From positions 22,095 to 86,094 of the forward strand of contig JAIOQA010000070.1 in the NCBI GenBank assembly GCA_021413675.1: a DNA stretch of 64,000 nucleotides, written 5' to 3'. Positions within the stretch are counted from its first letter, which is position 1. Each line of letters starts with the position of its first letter. The translations under genes and the position numbers were made by a program. Source of the DNA: Deltaproteobacteria bacterium (GTDB lineage Bacteria > Myxococcota_A > Polyangia > Haliangiales > Haliangiaceae). Of the stretch, positions 1-8,466 are shown piece by piece. The notes beneath the pieces were generated by a model. That model ran no database searches. It was not told the DNA's origin and worked only from the letters and a program-made list of their open reading frames with translations.

Positions 1-1004
1 CCTCGCGCACCAGCGGCACGCCGGTGCGCGTGCGCGCGAGCGGCATCGTCTCCACGTTCTGGCACGCGCTCACGCTGCGCGAGCACGTGTGGCACGTCCG
101 CGATCTCGCCGCGCACCTCGCGGTGATCCGCCACGTCGACACGCCGGCGCCCGCGCCCGATGGCCTGCGCCTGCGCGGCTGGGGCGCGGCGACCGCGGCG
201 CTCGCGCCGGACGCGCCGCTGTCGGTGCTGTCGGTGACGACCACGACCGACGAGCAGCTCGCGTGGCTCGCCCACGTCGCGCCCGACTACTTGCTGGTCT
301 ATCCCAGCGTGCTCGACGCGATCCTGCGCCGGATGGCGGCGACGGGCGCGAAGCTGCCGTCCGTGCGCGGCGTCCGCACGATCAGCGAGGTGCTCGCGCC
401 CGCGACCCGCGCGCTGTGCACCGAGGTGCTCGGCGTGCCGATCGTCGACACCTACTCGGCGCAGGAGGTCGGCTACATCGCGCTGCAGTGCCCCGATCAC
501 CCGCACTACCACGTGCAGAGCGAGCGCCTGCTGGTCGAGATCCTCGACGAGCGCGGCGCGCCGTGCGCGGTCGGCGAGACCGGGCGCGTGGTGATCACCG
601 ATCTGCACAACTTCGCGACGCCGCTGTTGCGCTACGCGATCGGCGACTACGCCACCGTCGGCGCGCCCTGCCCGTGCGGCCGCGGGCTGCCGGTGCTCAC
701 GCGGATCATCGGGCGGCGCCGCAACATGCTGACGTATCCCGACGGTCGCACGGTCTGGCCGGTGTTCACCGTCGCGTGTCGCCAGGCCGCGCGCTACCGC
801 GAGATCCAGCTGGTGCAGCCGACCCGCGAGTCCTTGCGCCTGCGGGTCGTGCCCGAGGGCGCGCTCGCGGCCGACGCGCCGGCCGCGCTGACCGCCGCGC
901 TGCAGCGCGTGTTCGATCACCCGTTCGCGGTCGAGATCGAGATCGTCGACGCGCTCGCGCGCAGCCCGGTCGGCAAGCTCGAGGAGTTCGTGTCGCTCGT
1001 CTGA
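1..1004 (+). CDS. PaaK/CapK-like adenylate-forming enzyme, 5' partial
   Basis: The reading frame is open to the left edge of the window, so the N-terminus is missing; the first visible codons encode a TSGTP adenylate-binding loop (positions 3-30). The family activates a carboxylic acid with ATP as an acyl-AMP, often followed by thioester formation. Visible family features are the YSAQEVGYIALQCP segment (about 150 residues before the Cys-rich part), the RYAIGDYATVG motif with its conserved Asp, the GPCxCGRGLPxLxxIxGRRRN region, and a C-terminal lid ending in GKLEEFV in place of the usual catalytic-Lys segment. The substrate cannot be read. A small RiPP-type precursor gene follows 130 bases downstream on the same strand, so a role in peptide natural-product tailoring is possible but unproven, because the rest of the cluster lies outside the window. 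Confidence 0.8.
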   Translation, partial: SRTSGTPVRVRASGIVSTFWHALTLREHVWHVRDLAAHLAVIRHVDTPAPAPDGLRLRGWGAATAALAPDAPLSVLSVTTTTDEQLAWLAHVAPDYLLVYPSVLDAILRRMAATGAKLPSVRGVRTISEVLAPATRALCTEVLGVPIVDTYSAQEVGYIALQCPDHPHYHVQSERLLVEILDERGAPCAVGETGRVVITDLHNFATPLLRYAIGDYATVGAPCPCGRGLPVLTRIIGRRRNMLTYPDGRTVWPVFTVACRQAARYREIQLVQPTRESLRLRVVPEGALAADAPAALTAALQRVFDHPFAVEIEIVDALARSPVGKLEEFVSLV

Positions 1005-1133
1005 CTGGCGCACCACTCGACCGCTCGGCGGGCGACGGGTGCGACAACCTTTCCGCCGCGGGTCTGTCACAGCGTGAGACCAGCCGCTCAATACGATGAG
1101 CGGCAACTGGGCCGCTCTGAAAGGACCCGTGTC

Positions 1134-1283
1134 ATGAAGAAGCTCACCGAGAAGAAGCCGATCAGCCTGCAGACCGAGACCGTCCGCGTCCTCCGCGATG
1201 GCCAGATCGAGCTGGTGGTCGGCGGCCGCGGCAGCGCCACCGTCGGCGGCTCGTGTCGCGACAACACGACCTGCTGCAAGTGA
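1134..1283 (+). CDS. Small RiPP precursor-like peptide with GG leader (49 aa)
   Basis: A 49-residue peptide beginning MKKLTEKKPISLQTETVRVL. The Lys-rich start, the LQTETVRVL segment and a following GG match leader peptides of class I lanthipeptide-type precursors ('KKLSLKTETLRVL...VVGG' pattern, from memory of that family). Cleavage after VVGG (residues 28-31) would leave RGSATVGGSCRDNTTCCK, a core with three Cys and several Ser/Thr. The ATG at 1134 is chosen because AAGGA lies 8 bases upstream and the reading frame before it is unlike coding sequence. No LanB, LanC, radical-SAM or peptidase/transporter gene is visible to the right; they could lie left of the window. The gene ends 3 bases from the convergent kinase gene. 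Confidence 0.65.
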   Translation: MKKLTEKKPISLQTETVRVLRDGQIELVVGGRGSATVGGSCRDNTTCCK

Positions 1284-1286
1284 CCG

Positions 1287-2996
<1,710 letters not shown>

Positions 2997-3060
2997 CGCC
3001 CGCGACGATGGTACGGGCGCGGGCGGCCGGAGCAAAGCGCGGCCGCGCGCTTCGCTCGTC

Positions 3061-3942
3061 TCAGTCCGGGCAGTCCTGCTTGAACGGCAGCTTCTGGTTG
3101 ATCACCAGCTGCCCGCTGTCGTTGCGCCCCTCGATCACGATCGTCGCGTCCGAACACTCGCCCCAGTCGCCCTCCTGGAAGTTGACCTGGAAGTTGACCC
3201 AGGTGCCCTCGTCGATCGGGATGACCTCCGACTCGCGCGGCGGCGTCGACGTGGGCTGGCCATTGTCGTCCAGGCGCTCGATGCGGCCGACCACGGTGAG
3301 GTCACCGACCTTGGCCCGCTTGGCCCTGGGCGCGACCAGGCACGCGACCGCGGCCTCGGCGCCGTAGCGGCCGCGGCGCTTGCTGGTGATCGGGACCTGC
3401 GCGCCGTCCTGCGCCGTCGCGGTGCACGTGATCTTCGCCGCGACCGGCCTGGGCTTGGGGCACTTCTGCACGACCTTGAGCGTCTTCGCGTACGCGCTGT
3501 CGCCCTCGGCGGTGAAGACGTGCACGTTGATGTCGAAGTCCTCGCACGCCGCGAAGTACGGGCCCTCGTTCATGGTCGGCTCGTTCGGCTTGACCTCCCA
3601 CTCCGCGTCGAGCACGCCGCTGGCGTCGCGCTCGAACGTGCCGCTCTTCGCGCCGGCGTCGGTGGGCGTCTTCGCGCCGCCGATGTGGCGGAGGAAGGTC
3701 AGCTCGACGGACCACTGGTTCTCCCACCCCGGCGGCGCGTTGGTCACCCGCAGCGCGCAGCCGATCGGATCGGTGATCTTCGGCTTCTTCGGGCTCGGCA
3801 CCACGTCCTTCACCTCGCCATCCACGAACGTGCCGCACAGGAACTCGAATTTCGGGTTGCCGGCGCGCGCCGCGCGCGGCGCCGCGGCGAGGCCACCGAT
3901 CGCGACAAGGACCAGGATCGAGATGCGAACGTGCTGGCGCAT
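3061..3942 (-). CDS. Secreted Cys-containing protein of unknown function
   Basis: A 293-residue exported protein. The start at 3942 gives a classical signal peptide (hydrophobic ISILVLVAIGGLAA, then ARA before GNPK) and has AAAGGAG about 4 bases upstream; upstream in-frame codons read like non-coding sequence. The mature part has eight Cys (for example FLCGTF, CEDFD, CPKPR, GECSD, QDCPD), consistent with four disulfides. It seems to hold two beta-rich halves, each with WxV and ExEW-type strands and charged loops. I do not recognise the family. It is a single gene between two unrelated units. Confidence 0.7.
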   Translation of the reverse strand: MRQHVRISILVLVAIGGLAAAPRAARAGNPKFEFLCGTFVDGEVKDVVPSPKKPKITDPIGCALRVTNAPPGWENQWSVELTFLRHIGGAKTPTDAGAKSGTFERDASGVLDAEWEVKPNEPTMNEGPYFAACEDFDINVHVFTAEGDSAYAKTLKVVQKCPKPRPVAAKITCTATAQDGAQVPITSKRRGRYGAEAAVACLVAPRAKRAKVGDLTVVGRIERLDDNGQPTSTPPRESEVIPIDEGTWVNFQVNFQEGDWGECSDATIVIEGRNDSGQLVINQKLPFKQDCPD

Positions 3943-4192
3943 GAGACTCCTTTGACCGCGTTGCGACGCGGACGCCGGGCGAAATTGCAAGCAGCGGGCC
4001 CACCACGGCCCGGCCGCTTGGCCGAGCGATCTCGAGCATCTGCGGCAGTCTTTCACGCGGTGGTCCGGGCTGGCGTCGCAACCGAGACGGCGGTGAGCGA
4101 GACGCGTCTCGCTCGCTGTCGCGCGATCGCGCGCGGCGGTCCGCCGCGATACGCTCGGTGTGCGACGACCGCGTTTCCCACCGAGGCACTCC

Positions 4193-5038
4193 ATGGACCG
4201 ATCTGCCCTCCTCCCTCGCGCCGCTGCGCTCGGGTTCGCCCTCCTGCTCGGCTGCGGCGGCGCCGCGAAGCCCGCCGCGCGCGCCGGCACCGGGGACGGC
4301 AGCTGCGCCGACGCCGCCGCGGCGATCGACGCGCGCACCCACGGCGGCTCGCTGATCGCGCTGACCGACGCGCTCGCGCCGCTCGCGCCGTTCTACGCCA
4401 CGCTCGAGGGCGAGATCGTGAACGCGTGCAGCGAGGGCTCCTGGTCCGCCGACGTGCGGGCGTGCATGGTCGCCGCGACCAGCGACGCCGAGCTGCGGAC
4501 CTGCGAGGACAAGCTCTCGCTCGCGCAGCGTCGCACGCTCGCCGCGCGCGTCGCGCGCGTCATCGATCAGCGCACCGCCACCGACCTGCGCGACGAGATG
4601 TGCGCGTGCACCAACGCCGACTGCGCGACGGCGGTGTCGGCCAAGGTCGAGCGCTTCGGCAAGGCCAGCGAGGCGCGCTACCCGAAGCCGACGGACGCCC
4701 CCGCAGGGCTGAACCAGGCGATGGGCGTGCTCGCGGCGTGCGAGCAGCGCTTCGGCGGCGGCGACGAGGTGTGGGGCGCGGTCGAGGGCGACAGCCTCAC
4801 CGGCGTCGCCGAGTGCGACCGCTTCCTCGATCTGCAGGATCGGTACTTCGCGTGCGACAAGGTCCCGCAGCAGGCCAAGGACGCGATGAAGCAGGCGATG
4901 GATCAGCAGAAGCAGGCGTGGGCGATGCTCCGCGATCCCAACGTTCCCGAGGAGGCCAAGCGCGCCGCGGCCGACGGCTGCAAGCAGGGCGGCGACGCGC
5001 TCCGGCAGTCGGCGGCGGCGATGGGCTGCTCGCTGTAG
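4193..5038 (+). CDS. Cys-rich lipoprotein, paralogue 1 of 3
   Basis: A 281-residue lipoprotein (lipobox LLLGC, Cys21), first of three tandem related genes. The mature protein is helical, Ala-rich and holds repeated Cys pairs (MCACTNADC, ECDRF, FACDK, DGCKQG, AMGCSL end). The last 65 residues, LQDRYFACDKVPQQAKDAMK onward, are the best conserved part of the family. The ATG at 4193 is preferred: it begins the signal peptide and has GAGG 6 bases upstream. A GTG at 4160, just after TACGCT (4150-4155), is an alternative that would lengthen the n-region. No enzyme motif is seen; an envelope structural or binding role is inference. Confidence 0.72.
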   Translation: MDRSALLPRAAALGFALLLGCGGAAKPAARAGTGDGSCADAAAAIDARTHGGSLIALTDALAPLAPFYATLEGEIVNACSEGSWSADVRACMVAATSDAELRTCEDKLSLAQRRTLAARVARVIDQRTATDLRDEMCACTNADCATAVSAKVERFGKASEARYPKPTDAPAGLNQAMGVLAACEQRFGGGDEVWGAVEGDSLTGVAECDRFLDLQDRYFACDKVPQQAKDAMKQAMDQQKQAWAMLRDPNVPEEAKRAAADGCKQGGDALRQSAAAMGCSL

Positions 5039-5178
5039 CGCAGATTTCCGCGCCGTGCCGCCCCATGACGCCGGAGCGCGCAACCGCCATGCGCTACGGT
5101 CGAGAGGCCGCGCATGATGGCGCGGTCGCGAGCGCGGGTTCGCGCCTGCCACCGCGCCCCGTGCCCAGGATCTCGCCC

Positions 5179-6048
5179 ATGTTCACGCCCCGCCGCTCGT
5201 TGATCGCCGCCCTCCTGATGATCGTTCCCGCGTGTGGCGCGACCGCGAAGCCCGCGCCGCCCCGCCCCGCCACCTGTGAGGCGGTCGCCGCCGCGGTCGC
5301 CGTGCAGCTGCACGACGATGCGTTCGCCGCGCTGACGAAGCCCGCCGCCGCGCCCGACGCGTTCGCACGGTCGCTCGCCGCGCAGGTCGGCGCCTCGTGC
5401 GCGACCGACGCATGGCCGCTCGCGACCCGGCAGTGTCTGGTCGATGCGACCGACGACGCGGGCATCACGGGCTGCGCCGTCACCGCCGACCAGCGCGCTC
5501 ATCTCGCCGCGGCGATCGAGCCGCTCGCCGATCAACACGCCATCGAGGCGCTGCGCGATCAGGTATGCGCGTGCACGACCCGCGCCTGCGCGGATGAGGC
5601 CATCGGCGCTGCGGACCGACTGAGCCAGCATCTCGGCGGGAAGTACCCGCGCCCGGTCGACGTCCCTGCGCCGATCTGGGACGCGCTGAACGCCACGGCC
5701 ACCTGCACGAACCGCATCGAAGGCGACGGCGGCTCGACGGCGGACACCTCGTCGAATGCGGACGACGGGACGACCGACTGGGCGGCCCTCCGCTCCGGTG
5801 GCTCGGTCGGGGTGCGCGCGTGCGATCGCTTCCTCGTCCTGCAGGATCGGTACTTCGCGTGCGACAAGGTCCCGCAGCAGGCCAAGGACGCGATGAAGCA
5901 GTCGATGGATCAGCAGGAGCAAGCGTGGTCGATGCTCAAGGACCCCGGCATCCCCGAAGAGGCGAAGCGGGCCGCCGGCGACGGATGTCGTGCCGGCGCC
6001 GATGCGCTGATCCAGTCGGCCGCCGTGATGGGCTGCTCGCTCCTCTGA
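5179..6048 (+). CDS. Cys-rich lipoprotein, paralogue 2 of 3
   Basis: A 289-residue lipoprotein (lipobox IVPAC, Cys19). Its N-terminal half (CEAVAAAVAVQLHDDAFAAL onward) closely matches paralogue 3, while its C-terminal end matches paralogue 1. A 63-base block (5839-5901) is identical to 4832-4894 in paralogue 1, including third codon positions, so recent duplication or gene conversion is likely. A TACGGT box at 5095-5100 could serve a promoter with a leader of about 70 bases. A Ser/Thr/Asp-rich insert (about residues 180-200, ending DDGTTDWAAL) separates the halves. Function is unknown. Confidence 0.72.
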   Translation: MFTPRRSLIAALLMIVPACGATAKPAPPRPATCEAVAAAVAVQLHDDAFAALTKPAAAPDAFARSLAAQVGASCATDAWPLATRQCLVDATDDAGITGCAVTADQRAHLAAAIEPLADQHAIEALRDQVCACTTRACADEAIGAADRLSQHLGGKYPRPVDVPAPIWDALNATATCTNRIEGDGGSTADTSSNADDGTTDWAALRSGGSVGVRACDRFLVLQDRYFACDKVPQQAKDAMKQSMDQQEQAWSMLKDPGIPEEAKRAAGDGCRAGADALIQSAAVMGCSLL

Positions 6049-6079
6049 TCGAGACCACCCGACATCCGAGATCTCGTCC

Positions 6080-6961
6080 ATGCAGACGTTCGCGCCCCGC
6101 CGCTGCTCGATGATCGCGGCCCCCCTGCTGGCGATCGCCGCCTGTGGCGCGACCGCGAAGCCCGCGCCGCCGCGCCCCTCCACCTGCGATGCGGTCGCGG
6201 CTGCGGTAGCCGTGCAGCTGCACGACGAGGCGTTCGCCGCGCTGGCGAAGCCCGCTGCCGCGCCCGATGCGTTCGCGCGGTCGCTCGCCTCGCTGGTCGG
6301 CACCGCGTGCACCGCCGATGCGTGGCCACTCGCAACCCGCCAGTGCCTCGTCGACGCGGCGGACGACGCCGCGATCGCCGCCTGCCCGCTCACCGCCGAG
6401 CAGCGCACACGGCTCGGCACGGCGATCACGCCGCTCGCGGATCAGCACGCGGCCGAGACGCTTCGCGACCGGGTGTGCGCGTGCACGAGCCGCGACTGTG
6501 TGCAGGCGGCCTTTCGCGACGTGGAGCCGTGGGGCAAGCACCTCGACGCGACGTACAAGGGCCCGGACGAGGTCCCGGCGGCCCTCAGGACCGCGATGAC
6601 GGAGCTCGCACACTGCGCGGACCGCCGGTCGCACGACCGCCGCGCGACCGCGCCGCGCCCGCGCCACCACCCGGACGACGGGACGACCGACTGGGCGGCG
6701 CTGCTCCCTGGCGGCACGCTCGGTGTGCGCGCATGCGATCGCTTCCTCGTGCTGCAGGAACGATACATCGCGTGCGACAAGGTCCCGCCGCAGGCCAGGA
6801 GCGTCATGCGGCAGTCCATCGAACAGCAGCGCCAGGAGTGGTCGATGCTCGAGCGCCCGGACGTCTCGGCCGAGGAGCTCGCAGCGGCCGGCGACAGCTG
6901 CATCGCGGGCACCGACGCGCTCCTCGAGTCGGCCGAAGCGATGGGTTGCCCGCTGGAGTGA
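6080..6961 (+). CDS. Cys-rich lipoprotein, paralogue 3 of 3
   Basis: A 293-residue lipoprotein (lipobox AIAAC, Cys22), 31 bases after paralogue 2 and probably co-transcribed with it. The first 170 residues are nearly the same as in paralogue 2. The linker differs: it is Arg/His-rich (RRSHDRRATAPRPRHHP) before the shared DDGTTDWAAL. The C-terminal helical part keeps the CDKVP and MGC Cys residues but is more diverged (RSVMRQSIEQQRQEWSML). It may be the copy under the weakest constraint. The frame is intact and the length is normal for the set. Confidence 0.7.
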   Translation: MQTFAPRRCSMIAAPLLAIAACGATAKPAPPRPSTCDAVAAAVAVQLHDEAFAALAKPAAAPDAFARSLASLVGTACTADAWPLATRQCLVDAADDAAIAACPLTAEQRTRLGTAITPLADQHAAETLRDRVCACTSRDCVQAAFRDVEPWGKHLDATYKGPDEVPAALRTAMTELAHCADRRSHDRRATAPRPRHHPDDGTTDWAALLPGGTLGVRACDRFLVLQERYIACDKVPPQARSVMRQSIEQQRQEWSMLERPDVSAEELAAAGDSCIAGTDALLESAEAMGCPLE

Positions 6962-7048
6962 TCGCGGCGGCGTGATCGCCGCCGCGGCGCTGCCCGAGGT
7001 TGCCGCTTCGGGCCGAACCGCGTGCTCGACGATCGCGGCGGCCCATCC

Positions 7049-7054
7049 TACGGT
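7049..7054 (+). promoter_or_regulatory. Putative -10 box of leaderless promoter
   Basis: TACGGT followed by 6 bases and then the ATG at 7061. TCGACG at 7026-7031, 17 bases upstream, is a weak -35 candidate. The position would place transcription start at or next to the start codon. Confidence 0.45.
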
Positions 7055-7060
7055 CGAGCG

Positions 7061-7816
7061 ATGCTCGATCGCGCACGCTCACCTCGTCGAAACTGGCGCA
7101 TCGCCGCGGGCGCGCTCACCGCGCTGTCGCTCGCCGCGCCGGCGCACGCCGAGGACACCGCCTGGCTGACCGGCCAGACCTCGCCGCTCGGCCCGGCGAT
7201 CGGTCCGGACCGCGCGGTCGCGCGCGCCGAGGTCGACTGGTCCGGCGCCTACGGCACCGCGACTGCCGGCGCGCGCGCCGAGGTCCGGCTGTGGCGCGGC
7301 CTGTCCGTGTTCGCGGGCGCCAGCGGCGCGTTCGCGGGCACCGATGCACCGACCCGACCGCGCGCGGGCGCCGCGTACCAGCTCACCGATCCGCGCCGGG
7401 ATCCCGTCGGCGTGCGCCTGCAGCTCGAGTACAAGCCCGAGGGCCTCGTCGAGCCCGAGGGCGAGGTCGAGGCCACCATCGCGCTGTCGCGGCGCCTCGG
7501 CCGGGGCGCGGTCGCCATGACCGCGGTCTACGGCCAGGATCCCGAGGCCGTCGAGCGCGACGCCGAGCTCGCGCTCGAGGCCCGCGCGCCGATCACCGCG
7601 CGCGCGACCCTGGGCTTCGCCGCGCGCGCCCGCCGCTCGCTCGGCACGCCCCGCAACGACGAGCCGCGCGCGGACGCCTTCGCCGCGCCGTTCGCGGCGA
7701 TCGCGGTCGGCCGCTACCAGCTCGCCGCCGCGTGCGGCGTCGCCGCGATCGATCGCGCCGCCGGCGGCGCCGACGTCGGCATGCTGACGAGCGTCGTGCT
7801 CGCGGTCGACTGGTAG
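7061..7816 (+). CDS. Exported protein, possible outer-membrane barrel-like
   Basis: A 251-residue protein with a signal peptide (IAAGALTALSLAAPAHA before EDTAW). The mature part alternates polar and hydrophobic residues in strand-like stretches (GAYGTATAGARAEVRLWRGL, VGVRLQLEYKPEG, GRGAVAMTAVYGQ, ARATLGFAARARRSLG) ending in VVLAVDW, as expected for a small beta-barrel or beta-sandwich. No family recognised. The ATG at 7061 is supported by TACGGT at 7049-7054, 6 bases upstream, and by the signal peptide starting there; no Shine-Dalgarno sequence is present. It converges on the next gene over a 10-bp-stem hairpin. Confidence 0.65.
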   Translation: MLDRARSPRRNWRIAAGALTALSLAAPAHAEDTAWLTGQTSPLGPAIGPDRAVARAEVDWSGAYGTATAGARAEVRLWRGLSVFAGASGAFAGTDAPTRPRAGAAYQLTDPRRDPVGVRLQLEYKPEGLVEPEGEVEATIALSRRLGRGAVAMTAVYGQDPEAVERDAELALEARAPITARATLGFAARARRSLGTPRNDEPRADAFAAPFAAIAVGRYQLAAACGVAAIDRAAGGADVGMLTSVVLAVDW

Positions 7817-7823
7817 CGCCGAC

Positions 7824-7851
7824 CGCGGCGCGGCGCGCCGACCGCGCCGCG
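7824..7851. terminator. Bidirectional hairpin between convergent genes
   Basis: A perfect 10-bp inverted repeat (7824-7833 with 7842-7851) with an 8-base loop fills the 35-base gap between the stop codons of the two convergent genes. It has no clear T-tract, so factor-independent termination is uncertain. Confidence 0.45.
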
Positions 7852-8466
7852 CTACTGGACGATCAGCTCGAGCTTGCCGATCGCGACGTCCTTGGCCTCG
7901 ACCACCGTGTTGCCGGCGCGGTCGCGCAGGCCGCCCGTCGGCAGCACGAAGCCTGGGGCCGCGCCGTCGAACATCACGCCGGGACGCGAGCCATCCGTGA
8001 GCGTGAGCGTGACCTTGTAGAGCAGCGTGCCCGGCGCCAGCGTCGTATCGGTCGTGACCGCGCCGGTGCCGGTGGCCTTCTGGCTCTGCGCCGCGACGAG
8101 GTTGTTGGCGAGCGGGCCCGTGGTCGGCACCAGCGCGCGCGCGGCGGCAGGCTCACCGGGAGCGAGCGCGGTGCCCGGCGTGAACTCGCTCACCGTGAGC
8201 GGCGCGGCGAGCGGCAGATCGAAGCCCGTCGCGTAGCCGGTCTGCGCGGCCTCGCCGACGACGAAGTCGAGCGTGACCGTGGGGCCGAGCGTCGACGCCG
8301 GGTCCTTGATCAGCCGCAGCTTTCCGCCGCTCGGATCGGTGTAGACCAGGGTCGCGCGGCTGGTGCCAACCGGCCCCGGCCCCACCTCTTCGCCCTTGAT
8401 GTTGTCGCCGCAACCGGCCAGCGCGCCGAGGAGCGCGAGGGCCGAGATCGAAAGTGCGCGGTTCAC
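7852..8466 (-). CDS. Lipoprotein of unknown function, coupled to BNR protein
   Basis: A 204-residue lipoprotein (lipobox ALAGC, Cys19, then GDN). It starts with GTG at 8466, whose bases overlap the stop codon of the preceding gene (GTGA), so the two are translationally coupled. The mature chain has beta-rich segments such as RATLVYTDPSGGKLRLI, TVTLDFVVGE and LLYKVTLTLTDG, ending in KLELIVQ. This is the pattern of a cohesin-like or Ig-like beta-sandwich with a bulk-hydrophobic core. I do not assign a family. Its coupling to a large protein with a dockerin-like tail makes a membrane-anchored partner role plausible (inference). Confidence 0.65.
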   Translation of the reverse strand: MNRALSISALALLGALAGCGDNIKGEEVGPGPVGTSRATLVYTDPSGGKLRLIKDPASTLGPTVTLDFVVGEAAQTGYATGFDLPLAAPLTVSEFTPGTALAPGEPAAARALVPTTGPLANNLVAAQSQKATGTGAVTTDTTLAPGTLLYKVTLTLTDGSRPGVMFDGAAPGFVLPTGGLRDRAGNTVVEAKDVAIGKLELIVQ

